A DNA stretch of 64,000 bases from contig CBDCCY010000004.1 of assembly GCA_965215155.1 (NCBI GenBank), positions 248,001-312,000 of the forward strand. The letters are read 5' to 3'. The notes beneath the pieces are model-generated. The model did not search any database, had not been told where the DNA came from, and saw only the letters and a list, made by a program, of their open reading frames with translations. A program made the position numbers and the translations under genes. Shown one piece after another: positions 1-8,479 of the stretch. The stretch comes from JAGWAJ01 sp965215155 (GTDB lineage: Bacteria; Acidobacteriota; Vicinamibacteria; Vicinamibacterales; UBA8438). Each line of letters opens with the position of its first letter. Position 1 is the first letter of the stretch.

Positions 1-1405
1 AGTTGAACGGGCCCTTGTCGGAAATGGGTACGAGTTGCCCGTGTCCGCGGTATTGCCAGACGATCCAGGCTCCCACCAAGACGCAGAACAGCAGGGTCAT
101 GATGCAGAGCGCGCCGAGACGCTGTCGCCGGGTCCCCGGCCGGTTCATCCATACGGCGAACAGGAGCACGGGAAACACGCCGAGAAACACCTCTCGCGTC
201 AATGCGGACAACGCAGCGAAGAGCGCGGCGGCCGACAGCAGCAACCCCGATCGGCGCGCCGACGCCGACCGAATCCCTGCCAGGAGGAGCAGGCAGGTCA
301 CGAGAAAGAGGAACGCGACGAGGATCTCGTATTGCAGGGTGGCCGCGTAGGCGCGGAACATCGGAGAGCCAAGGACGAGCCCGGCGGCCGCCGTCCCCTC
401 CCAAGCGCCTGCGAAGCGAAGCCCCAACCACCAGATACCGACGGCGATGCCGCTGACCATCAACGCGAACAGGATCTTCGGCGTCAGGTAGTCGTGGCCG
501 GCCACCCGATAGACGCCCGCCAGAAACAGGACGAACCCCGGGGGCTGGAGGATGGGTACCTCGAAGCGGCCTGAGCGGGCCGCGTTCCAGGCGATTTCGT
601 CGTAGACCACCGTATCGATGTCGAGGTTGCAGCACGCTCGCGTCTGTGGGTAGCGGTGTACGAAGCCGAGATTGTGCACCGTGCCGATCAGCAGGATCAG
701 CGCGAACACGACGTGAGGGACCAACCCGGCCCCGCGGAGCGGCGTACGGTCGGGGTAGGCCAGATGCAGGCGCCTGGCCAGATGCGCGCCCGCGGCCACT
801 GCCGGCACGGTCCAGACGACCAGGATGATTACGCTGAACCACGCCGAGGCCGACGCCAGACGGAGCTGGCGCGCCGACGGTGGAGCAGGAAATAGGCGAT
901 GCACCGGCAAGGCGCGGGCGGGTTGCCCCGGCCGCGACCAGCCGAGGCGCAGGGCGTAGGCGCCGCCGTGTTGTTCGTAATCGACCCGGATCGCATGAAG
1001 CCCCGCGTCAAGCGGCACGGTCCGGCGGGCCGTGTGCATCTCTGACGGCGGTGTGCGTCGAAGGACGAGTGAGCCGTCGATCCAGACGTCCAGGCGGTCG
1101 TCGCCGGCGCCCTCGATGGAAAACTCCCCCGCCTCTGGGACGTACCAGAACCCCTCCCAGCGGACGCTGAAGAAGCGGCGCGGCAACGCGGGATCGTCGT
1201 CCAGGAAGTCCAGTGCGACGACCCCGCTCAAGTCGTCGAGCAGCGGCGGCCCGGCAAACCCGACGTCGGAGTATACGCGCCGGCCGAGGCCATTGAGGTC
1301 CGCCGCGCATGCACCCAGGGCCACCACGATCGTCGTGACGATCCCGGCGAGGCCGACGCAGATTCCCAGCGCGAAGGCCGGGTGCCTTCGATCCCAAGCG
1401 GTCAT
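1..1405 (-). CDS. PA14-domain membrane glycosyltransferase (GT39/ArnT-like), 3' end outside window
   Basis: The reading frame on the minus strand is open from an ATG at 1405 to the window edge, so the C-terminus is missing. The N-terminus has one hydrophobic segment (about residues 10-30). A beta-rich region of about residues 50-165 follows, with PA14-like features: 'VRWEGFWYVPEAGEFSI' and 'GDDRLDVWIDG'. Several hydrophobic helices come next, with a 'YDEIAWN' acidic loop and an 'ILQPPGFVLFLAGVYRV' segment, as in PMT_2/GT39-type lipid-linked sugar transferases. The likely role is transfer of a sugar from a polyprenyl carrier at the periplasmic face; the acceptor is unknown. An in-frame GTG lies about 46 bases upstream. 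The PA14 module on the N-terminal side is the unusual part. Confidence 0.7.
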   Translation of the reverse strand, partial: MTAWDRRHPAFALGICVGLAGIVTTIVVALGACAADLNGLGRRVYSDVGFAGPPLLDDLSGVVALDFLDDDPALPRRFFSVRWEGFWYVPEAGEFSIEGAGDDRLDVWIDGSLVLRRTPPSEMHTARRTVPLDAGLHAIRVDYEQHGGAYALRLGWSRPGQPARALPVHRLFPAPPSARQLRLASASAWFSVIILVVWTVPAVAAGAHLARRLHLAYPDRTPLRGAGLVPHVVFALILLIGTVHNLGFVHRYPQTRACCNLDIDTVVYDEIAWNAARSGRFEVPILQPPGFVLFLAGVYRVAGHDYLTPKILFALMVSGIAVGIWWLGLRFAGAWEGTAAAGLVLGSPMFRAYAATLQYEILVAFLFLVTCLLLLAGIRSASARRSGLLLSAAALFAALSALTREVFLGVFPVLLFAVWMNRPGTRRQRLGALCIMTLLFCVLVGAWIVWQYRGHGQLVPISDKGPFN

Positions 1406-1618
1406 GCGACCCCAGCCGCGGGCCACCGCGACGCCGTCGTCCGCAGCCGCACGCACGGCGAGCGGGTCGCATCGATCATACTGCACCGAATGGCGCAGAG
1501 TCGTACCGCGCCACCCAGCGACTCGGGGGTCGGGCGCGCCGCTCACAGCCCGAACATCCGCGACCATCGACTGCACGAGGCGCGAGGCGTTTCGTCGGCT
1601 GGCGGGCGGCGGGGGCAG

Positions 1619-2120
1619 TCACCGGCAGGGAGGGCGGCAACGGAGCGTGCCGAACGTGCCGCACGAGGGCGCCCCTTGCCGGGGCGTTCCCGCGGGAACG
1701 CCGCGGTGCGCGTCTTCGCCGTCCGCGGTGTACTCCTGCGCGTCCGGCGCCGCATCTTCGGCCAGCGTCCCGGCGTCCGCGTCCAGCACCACCTGGTAGG
1801 GGTCGCCAGCCGTCCCCCGGTCCAGCCCGCCGGCCAGCGCGCACTCCGCCAGCCGGCCCAGCGCGTCCGCCGGCCGCTGCCCGTGGCTGCGCTCCGCGCC
1901 GGCCGCCTCGTCCACCGCGTCCGTCCCCGCAGCCTCTTCGCCCGCCACGCCCGTTGCGCCGCCGTCGGCCACTACCGCCGCCTCCAGCGCCCGCCGGAAC
2001 AACGACCCCACCTCCGGCGTCAGCCGGCCCCGGGCCACCACCATCCCGTCGGCGTCGACCCAGGTGTGCAACTGGCCTGGACCCGGCCCGGGAGCAGTCA
2101 CTTGTCGAGAGGCCTTACCA
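1619..2120 (-). pseudogene. Remnant of a DUF222 / HNH endonuclease-type protein
   Basis: A minus-strand frame contains 'TWVDADGMVVARGRLTPEVG' and 'DRGTAGDPYQVVLDADAGTL', which match the central part of DUF222 (13E12-like) proteins. Full-length members run to about 400-500 residues and end in an HNH nuclease domain. Here the N-terminal half and the whole HNH domain are missing. The similarity breaks off near 'GVPAGTPRQ', and unrelated sequence runs to the stop. I see no start codon that fits. This is a decayed fragment, possibly left by a mobile element. Confidence 0.6.
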
Positions 2121-2154
2121 CTCCCGAGGCTTCCTGATGAACCCACCTGCTCCG

Positions 2155-2757
2155 TCAGGGATCGTGGGTGGCAGTTGGGCCCGCGCAAGAGGACCCAGCG
2201 GGATCGTCTTGTGTCTTTCCGCGGCGCCTCGCAACTCGCCCGCCGCTGCTCGATTGCGAGTCCTGGCGGGGATGTACGCAAAACGTCCTGATACCGGGGA
2301 ACCGCTGCCGAACCATCCTCACGGCTGGGGCGAGGTCTGAGTCGCCTGAGGCGAGGATCTGTTGCTCGCAACGCCCGCGGTACGCATCATCGAGGAGGTG
2401 AATGGCGACGTTGACATCGGTGCGCTTCTCCTCCGGCCCCTCGAAGGTGTGCGGGTCCTCCGTCGGGCAGTCGCGGCATTGGCAGACCACGTTCTTCTTC
2501 TTGAACCGCCCGTATACGACCTCGATGAGGGGCCGCGTCGTGAGCGCTTGCAGCAGGGTCTCTTGGCGGGAGCGACGAGGACCGGGCTCCAGCAGCGAGG
2601 TGAAGAACTTGATGGCTCGCAGGTCGTCGTGCGGACGTAGGAGGGCGAAGAACTGCTGCAAATCCAGCCACTTGTACCGCGTATCCTTGAGCACGCCGTA
2701 GTAGAAGTTGAAGCCGTCGATGTAGACGATCGTTCGACGGCGAGCGGGCGCGGACAT
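2155..2757 (-). CDS. NYN-domain (PIN-like) predicted ribonuclease
   Basis: The protein has 200 residues. The NYN/LabA-like fold is shown by 'TIVYIDGFNFYYG' near the N-terminus, 'KRTDVNVAIHLLDDA' in the middle and 'ILASGDSDLAPAVRMV' near residue 140. Together these supply the conserved acidic residues of the PIN-like metal site. A 'CQCRDC' cluster near residue 92 may bind zinc. NYN proteins are usually RNA-processing nucleases; the target here is unknown. The last ~35 residues are low-complexity Ser/Arg/Gly and look unlike the family, so the C-terminus may have been replaced next to the DUF222 remnant. Confidence 0.75.
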   Translation of the reverse strand: MSAPARRRTIVYIDGFNFYYGVLKDTRYKWLDLQQFFALLRPHDDLRAIKFFTSLLEPGPRRSRQETLLQALTTRPLIEVVYGRFKKKNVVCQCRDCPTEDPHTFEGPEEKRTDVNVAIHLLDDAYRGRCEQQILASGDSDLAPAVRMVRQRFPGIRTFCVHPRQDSQSSSGGRVARRRGKTQDDPAGSSCAGPTATHDP

Positions 2758-3006
2758 CGAAGAAGGGGAGGTGGCGGTGCATGCACCGCCGGGACCGGCA
2801 TCCGTTGCCGGGGAGTCGTACGAGACGTAGAGCGTAACCGAGAATCGGTCGGTGCGTCAAGCAGGCGGCCCGCCCGTTTGTGTTCCACGCACCGGCAAGC
2901 ACCATGCCGGGATGGAGGGACGCGCGGATGATGTTCCCTGGTGGTCCCTGAACGCGCTGTTGGGCGTGATACTGTGGGGCGGCTTGACGTCTGGAGGAGC
3001 GTGACC

Positions 3007-5493
3007 GTGGCAGACCCGAGCGCCCCGCAGACCGACCGGCGCCCGTTCCTTCGCATCCTGGCGGCGCGGCGCCGCAGCTTCCTCCTGCCCGCGCTCGTCG
3101 GTATCGGACTGCTGCTCGCCGCAGGCCCGGCCGCCGGCCAGGAGCCGCCCCGCGCGGGCTCGGACGCGCCGGCGACCTACCGCGCCGTCCTCGACCGCTA
3201 CTGCGTCACCTGCCACAACGGCCGCCTGCGGACGGCCGGCCTCGAGCTCGACGCGGCGGACATCACGAACGTGAGCGGCCGGCCCGACCTGTGGGAGAAG
3301 GTCGTGCGCAAGCTGCGGGGCCGCGACATGCCGCCGCGCCCGCGGCCGCGGCCCGCCGAGGCGGTCTACGACGGCTTCGCCGGGTGGCTCGAGGCCACCC
3401 TCGACGCGGCGGCGGCGGCCCACCCCCGGCCCGGCCGTCCGGCGCTCCACCGGCTGAACCGCACCGAGTACGCCAACGCGGTACGGGATCTGCTGGCGCT
3501 GGACGTCGACGTCACGACGCTGCTGCCGCCGGACGACTCGACGCACGGCTTCGACAACATCGCCGACGTGCTGGGCGTCTCGCCCCTGCTGCTGGAGAGC
3601 TACGTGGCGGCGGCGCGCAAGATCAGCCGCCTGGCCGTCGCCAACCCGGCCATCCCGCCGAGCGCGGAGACCTACGTCGGCGCGCACGACGAAACCCAGG
3701 ACACGCACCGCGAGGGGATGCCGTTCGGGACGCGGGGCGGCCTGCGCGTGACGCACCACTTCCCGGTGGACGGCGAGTACGAGATCCGCATGCGCCTGGA
3801 GCGGAGCCAGCGCGACGACGTGCGGGGCCTCCACGAGCCGCACGAGCTGGAGCTGGCCGTCGACGGCCGGCGTATGCGCCTGTTCGCGCTCGACGGCGGG
3901 CCGCACATGTACCGGCAGGAGGTCTACGACGGCGAGACGCCCGCGCTGACGGCCGACGACCACCTGGTGCTGCGCGCGCCGCTGACGGCCGGCCCGCACA
4001 CCCTCACCGCGACCTTCCCGGTCAAGAGCTTCGGCGTCTCCGAGAGCTTGTCGAAGCCGCTGCTCCGGAGCTATCCCACCCCGAACTCGGTGGCCGGGCT
4101 GCCGGCGGTGAGCAGCATCATCGTCACCGGCCCCCTGGGCGCGACCGGGCGCGGCGACACCCCGACCCGCCGGCGCATCTTCACCTGCCGGCCGGCCGGC
4201 CCCGACGCCGAAGCCTCCGAAGTAGCCGAAGCAGCCGGGGCCGCCTGCGCGGAGCGGATCCTCGCGGGGCTGGCGCGGCGCGCCTACCGCGGCCTGGCGA
4301 CGGACGACGACGTCCGGGAGCTCGTCGGCTTCTACGAGGCGGGGCGGGCGCGCGGCGGGTTCGAGGCAGGCATCGAGGCGGCGCTGTGGCGGCTTCTGGC
4401 CAGTCCGAAGTTCCTCTTCCGCTTCGAGTTCGATCCGCCGGACGCCGCCCCGGGTGCCGCCTACCGCCTCGGGGACCGGGAGCTGGCCTCCCGCCTGTCC
4501 TTCTTCCTGTGGAGCAGCATCCCCGACGAGCCGCTGCTGGCCGCGGCCGAGCGCGGCGAGCTGCGCCGCCCCGGTGAGCTGGAGCGGCAGGTGCGCCGGA
4601 TGCTGGCCGACCCGCGCGCGGCGGCGCTGGTGGACAACTTCGCGGGCCAGTGGCTCTACCTGCGCAACCTGGCGCACATCGTCCCCGAGCCGCGGCGCTT
4701 CCGCAACTTCGACAACAACCTGCGGCGGGCCTTCCGCCGCGAGACGGAGCTGCTCTTCGCGTCGATCGTCGCCGAGGACCGCAGCGTGCTGGAGCTGCTC
4801 GACGCCGACTACACGTTCGTCAACGAGCGGCTGGCCCGGCACTACGGCATCCCCGGCGTGCGGGGGAGCCACTTCCGCCGCGTCGCGGTGACCGACGAGC
4901 ACCGCCGCGGCCTGCTCGGCCACGGCAGCATCCTGACCGTGACGTCGTACGCCAACCGGACGTCGCCGGTCCTGCGCGGCAAGTGGGTGCTCGAGAACCT
5001 GCTGGGCGCGCCGCCGCCCCCGCCGCCGGCCGACGTCCCGGACCTGCCCGAGGAGGACGGGTCCGGCCCGGCGCTGACGATGCGCGAGCGGCTGGCCGCG
5101 CACCGGGCCAACCCCGTCTGCGCGAGCTGTCACGCGACGATGGACCCGATCGGCTTCGGCCTGGAGAACTTCGACGCCGTCGGCGCGTGGCGGCAGAGCG
5201 ACAGCGGTGAACCGATCGACGCCTCGGGCACGCTGCCGAGCGGCGCCGCGTTCGAAGGGCCGGCGGAGCTGCGGGGGGCGCTCCTGGCGCGGCCCGAGGC
5301 GTTCGTCCGGGCGCTGACCGTCAAGCTGGCGACCTACGCGCTCGGGCGGGGGGTCGAGCCCTTCGACGCGCCCGCCATCCGGGCCATCCTGGCCGAGGCG
5401 GCAGGCAGCGACTACGCCTTCTCGTCCCTCGTGCTGGGCATCGCCCGGAGCGTACCGTTCCAGATGCGCGAGGCGGCGGACGACACGGAGTGA
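3007..5493 (+). CDS. DUF1592-family secreted di-heme cytochrome-like protein
   Basis: About 828 residues. I chose the GTG at 3007 because GGAGGA (2993-2998) sits 8 bases upstream; a GTG at 3001 is the alternative. A signal peptide ending near 'AAGPAAGQE' is followed by a heme-c motif, CVTCH, at about residues 66-70. The body carries the DUF1587/1592/1588/1585 succession found in planctomycete and acidobacterial proteins. Landmarks are 'LHRLNRTEYANAVRDLL', 'SRLSFFLWSSIPDEPL' and 'HYGIPGVRGSHFRRV'. A second CxxCH (CASCH) lies near residue 705. The exact reaction is unknown; these proteins are usually coded beside DUF1552 proteins, as here. Confidence 0.85.
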   Translation: MADPSAPQTDRRPFLRILAARRRSFLLPALVGIGLLLAAGPAAGQEPPRAGSDAPATYRAVLDRYCVTCHNGRLRTAGLELDAADITNVSGRPDLWEKVVRKLRGRDMPPRPRPRPAEAVYDGFAGWLEATLDAAAAAHPRPGRPALHRLNRTEYANAVRDLLALDVDVTTLLPPDDSTHGFDNIADVLGVSPLLLESYVAAARKISRLAVANPAIPPSAETYVGAHDETQDTHREGMPFGTRGGLRVTHHFPVDGEYEIRMRLERSQRDDVRGLHEPHELELAVDGRRMRLFALDGGPHMYRQEVYDGETPALTADDHLVLRAPLTAGPHTLTATFPVKSFGVSESLSKPLLRSYPTPNSVAGLPAVSSIIVTGPLGATGRGDTPTRRRIFTCRPAGPDAEASEVAEAAGAACAERILAGLARRAYRGLATDDDVRELVGFYEAGRARGGFEAGIEAALWRLLASPKFLFRFEFDPPDAAPGAAYRLGDRELASRLSFFLWSSIPDEPLLAAAERGELRRPGELERQVRRMLADPRAAALVDNFAGQWLYLRNLAHIVPEPRRFRNFDNNLRRAFRRETELLFASIVAEDRSVLELLDADYTFVNERLARHYGIPGVRGSHFRRVAVTDEHRRGLLGHGSILTVTSYANRTSPVLRGKWVLENLLGAPPPPPPADVPDLPEEDGSGPALTMRERLAAHRANPVCASCHATMDPIGFGLENFDAVGAWRQSDSGEPIDASGTLPSGAAFEGPAELRGALLARPEAFVRALTVKLATYALGRGVEPFDAPAIRAILAEAAGSDYAFSSLVLGIARSVPFQMREAADDTE

Positions 5494-5684
5494 CGAGCGA
5501 GCCCGGCAACGTCAGCGGTCGTCGTTCCGTCGCGAGGCCGCGCTCGCGCCTGCTTCCGGCCCCGATCCCGGAGGCGGGTCCGGTGCGATCCGCTCGCCCC
5601 CCCCGGGGTCTCGGTGGGTTGAAGGAGACGTCGATGTGGTTTTCCCGGTTCCGCTCGAACTCGATTCGCGGGAACTCCGGGTGA

Positions 5685-6182
5685 TCATCGTCGTGCGAAC
5701 CGGTTCAGCCGCCGTGCTGCCTCGCCGCGTGTCAGCCCCACCCGATGCAGCGCGCGTGCGAGCTCGCGCCAGGTGTAGGCGCCCTCGAGTCGCGCGTCGA
5801 GCTGCTCGGCAACGTCGGCTTCGTGGTACCAGGTCAGCAGGATCGCGGTCTCTCTCCCTGTTCCCTCCGGGGCGTGGACCGCGCGGTAGAACTCCTCCGC
5901 GGTGGGCACCCTGCGCCAGCCGGCGCAGCTCATTCGCAGCCGGCTGGTCACCGTCCGGCTGTCCGGTCCCGTCTCCGCATCCGGCACCGCGAGCCCGTGC
6001 CGCCGCCGCTCGGCGGCGCATCCGCGCGCGTCACTGAACACCCCGGGCGGGCCGAGCCGGTCGGGGATCGCGTCGCGGTCGCTCCGCCGCAGCCAGCGGC
6101 ACTCCGCCCGCCATTCGCGCGGCGACTGCAGCGCCTGCTCGCGGCCCTCCTGCCGGGTGCTCTTCGTCCTCGTCTTCCTCAA
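5685..6182 (-). CDS. Uncharacterised 165-residue protein
   Basis: I do not recognise this family. The C-terminal half reads as genuine coding sequence, with a helical pattern containing 'TAEEFYRAVHAPEGTG', 'ILLTWYHEADVAEQLDARL' and 'ELARALHRVGLTRGEAARRL'. The first 90 residues are Arg-rich and less convincing. The start is a TTG at 6182 with a weak AGGA upstream. A short ATG frame ending at a TGA overlaps that TTG, so the true N-terminus could differ or be frameshifted. It lies convergent to the DUF1592 gene and divergent from the ankyrin gene. There is no signal peptide or membrane segment. Confidence 0.5.
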   Translation of the reverse strand: MRKTRTKSTRQEGREQALQSPREWRAECRWLRRSDRDAIPDRLGPPGVFSDARGCAAERRRHGLAVPDAETGPDSRTVTSRLRMSCAGWRRVPTAEEFYRAVHAPEGTGRETAILLTWYHEADVAEQLDARLEGAYTWRELARALHRVGLTRGEAARRLNRFARR

Positions 6183-6351
6183 TGCCGTCGATCCTGTTCT
6201 CTTGTCGCCATGCTACCACCCGGCCCGGAGGCCTTCGTCCCGCCGCGGGCTGCCGCTGATCGGGCTGGCCAACCGCGTCGCGTGGGAATTGGTTTGGACG
6301 ATCCCGGACAAGCGTGTATGGTCGCAAGATCACGCCAATCGACCGTCGCTC

Positions 6352-6362
6352 GGGGGGGGGGG
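6352..6362 (+). repeat. Run of 11 G residues just upstream of the ankyrin gene
   Basis: An uninterrupted tract of eleven G ends six bases before the ATG at 6369, where the ribosome binding site would be. Tracts of this length can slip in replication. A length change would alter the spacing or the purine content of the Shine-Dalgarno region. Confidence 0.6.
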
Positions 6363-6368
6363 AACAGC

Positions 6369-7943
6369 ATGCGGGTCACCAGTTGCCGGATGGCGGTTGT
6401 CCTCGCGGTCGCCCTGATCGCCGTCCCCGTCCAGGCCGCCGACGACGTGGCGGACCTCGCCAAGGCCCAGCAGTGGCCGCGCGTGGCCGACCTGGTGCGG
6501 GAGGGGGCTGACGTCGACGCACCCCAGGCCGACGGCTCGACGGCGCTGCACTGGGCGGCCCACTGGAACGATTCGGCGACCGCGGCTCTGCTGATCGAGG
6601 CGGGCGCCGACGTCGATGCGCTCACCCACACCGGCGTCAGCGCACTGTCGCTCGCCTGCGAGAACGGCAACCCGGCGATCGTGGGCCTCCTGCTGAAGGC
6701 GGGCGCGGAGGTCAACGTGGCGGCGGTGGGTGGCGTCACCCCGCTGCTGCTCGCCGCCCAGTCCGGCCATGCCGGCATCGTCCGGGCGCTCCTCGATCAC
6801 GGCGCCGACGTCGACGCACAGGCGACCGGGTCGCGGCAGACGCCGCTCATGTGGGCGGCCAGCGAAGGCCACGCCGCGAGCGTCGCGCTGCTGCTCGAGC
6901 GGGGCGCGTCGATCACGGCGGCGTCCGCGGGCGGGTTCACGCCCCTGATGTTCGCGGTGCGCGCCGGCCATCTCGACGTCGTGACGACGCTCGTCGAGGC
7001 GGGGGCGGACGTCGATGCGGCGACGCCGGTGATGCCCGCGTCCGGCGGCCGCGTCGGCTACGACCTCGGCGCCGGCCCCATCACGCCGCTGCCCCTCGCG
7101 ATCGCCAACAACCACGCCCCCGTGGCGCTGTACCTCCTGGCGCAGGGCGCGAATCCCAACCAGGGTGCCGCGGGCATGAGCGCGTTGCACCACGCCGTGT
7201 ACGGCATCGGCCAGAATCGCGCGGCCGGCGGCGGCGGCGACGACGGGTCCGGCCTGGTGGGGCGCGAGAAGCTCGTGAGGGCCCTGCTCGCACACGGGGC
7301 GGACCCGAACGCGCGCCAGACGGCCCCGGGCGTCATGGGGTTCGGCGGAGAAGGGAAGCACGGGGCGTTCGAGGCGTTCGGCTGGGGGACGAACCGCGTG
7401 GGCGCCACCCCGTTCTACCTGGCGGCGGACTGCAGCAACGCCAACCCCGAGCTGATGCGGATCCTGCTGGACCATGGGGCCGACCCGACCCTGACGACCG
7501 AGGACGGGACCACTCCGCTGATGGCGTCCTCCGGGCTCGGCTGGGGCTACGCCCCCCCGGATGAGGCCGCGCGGCAGCGCATGCTGGCCGGGGTCCGGTT
7601 CCTGGTGGAGGAGGTCGGCGCCGACGTCAATGCCGCCAACGCGGCGGGATTCACCCCGCTGCACGGAGCCGCGTACAAGGGGTCGAGCAACATCATCGCC
7701 TACCTCGTCGAGCGCGGCGCCCGGATGGACGTGCGCGACTACCGCGGACGGACGCCCTACCGGCTCGCAAGCTGGGCCCGCAACTCCACCGACTTCTACC
7801 GCTGGCCGGAGGCGGCCGACTTGCTGGTGCAGCTTGGCGCGAACCCGCGGCTGGGCGTCCCCGCCAACCTGCAGGAACGCGAGCTGGCCCGCGCGGCGGG
7901 GGAGGCGACCGGGCAAGCGGGCGGGACGACGGGGGGGCGCTGA
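6369..7943 (+). CDS. Secreted ankyrin-repeat protein
   Basis: 524 residues. The ATG at 6369 is followed by a signal peptide ending at 'VPVQAADD'. About nine ankyrin repeats follow, with repeat cores such as 'DGSTALHWAAHWND', 'TPLLLAAQSGHAGIVRALL' and 'TPLHGAAYKGSSNIIAYLV'. Two longer insertions occur: one Gly/Ala-rich near residue 285 and one around 'GFGGEGKHGAFEAFGWG'. It probably acts as a protein-protein interaction scaffold outside the cytoplasm. The gene is 39 bases upstream of the cytochrome c'-like gene on the same strand, which suggests co-transcription with the heme block. The spacing region is the G11 tract. Confidence 0.88.
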   Translation: MRVTSCRMAVVLAVALIAVPVQAADDVADLAKAQQWPRVADLVREGADVDAPQADGSTALHWAAHWNDSATAALLIEAGADVDALTHTGVSALSLACENGNPAIVGLLLKAGAEVNVAAVGGVTPLLLAAQSGHAGIVRALLDHGADVDAQATGSRQTPLMWAASEGHAASVALLLERGASITAASAGGFTPLMFAVRAGHLDVVTTLVEAGADVDAATPVMPASGGRVGYDLGAGPITPLPLAIANNHAPVALYLLAQGANPNQGAAGMSALHHAVYGIGQNRAAGGGGDDGSGLVGREKLVRALLAHGADPNARQTAPGVMGFGGEGKHGAFEAFGWGTNRVGATPFYLAADCSNANPELMRILLDHGADPTLTTEDGTTPLMASSGLGWGYAPPDEAARQRMLAGVRFLVEEVGADVNAANAAGFTPLHGAAYKGSSNIIAYLVERGARMDVRDYRGRTPYRLASWARNSTDFYRWPEAADLLVQLGANPRLGVPANLQERELARAAGEATGQAGGTTGGR

Positions 7944-7982
7944 CCGCGCAATGGACCGGGCCGATCGCCCAAGGACCCAGGC

Positions 7983-8477
7983 ATGACTGGCGCTCGACGG
8001 AGTGTGCTGCTGGCCGCCGTCCTCTCGGTGAGCGCGTCCGCCGCCGTCGCGACGCAGAAGGTCTTCACGGCCGAGGAGCTCGCGGTCGTCGAGCGGACCG
8101 TCGGCACCTACTTCGAGGCCGCGAAGTCGATGGCGGCGGCGCAGGACTACGAGACGGCCAAGGTCAGGCTCATCGTGGCGCGCGAGTATCTCGCGCGGAG
8201 CTGGACGTTCTGGACGCGGCACGCGCGAGGCGACGCGGCGAGAATGGTCACGGAGACGACCGCGGCCCTGGACGCGCTCGACGACCGGTTGTCCGAGGTT
8301 CCCATCGATCCGGACCGGGTGCAGGCGGCGGTGCGGGAGGCGAGCGCCGCCTGTACGGCCTGCCACTCCGAGTTCCGCGTCGAGCATCCGGCCACCGGCA
8401 CGTACGGCATCAAGCCGGGGATCATCGGCGAGCAGGCGGGGCAGGGCGAGCCCGAGAGGGGTGCCGAAAGGCAGTGA
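7983..8477 (+). CDS. Periplasmic cytochrome c'-like protein
   Basis: 164 residues with an N-terminal signal peptide (cleavage near 'ASAAVATQ'). It is helical, with one heme motif CTACH at residues 124-128 near the C-terminus, the position typical of class II cytochromes c' and c556. It is likely a periplasmic electron carrier or ligand-binding heme protein. The TGA stop at 8475-8477 lies two bases before the start of the next DUF1592 gene, so the two are almost certainly co-translated. The partner reaction is unknown. Confidence 0.75.
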   Translation: MTGARRSVLLAAVLSVSASAAVATQKVFTAEELAVVERTVGTYFEAAKSMAAAQDYETAKVRLIVAREYLARSWTFWTRHARGDAARMVTETTAALDALDDRLSEVPIDPDRVQAAVREASAACTACHSEFRVEHPATGTYGIKPGIIGEQAGQGEPERGAERQ

Positions 8478-8479
8478 GG

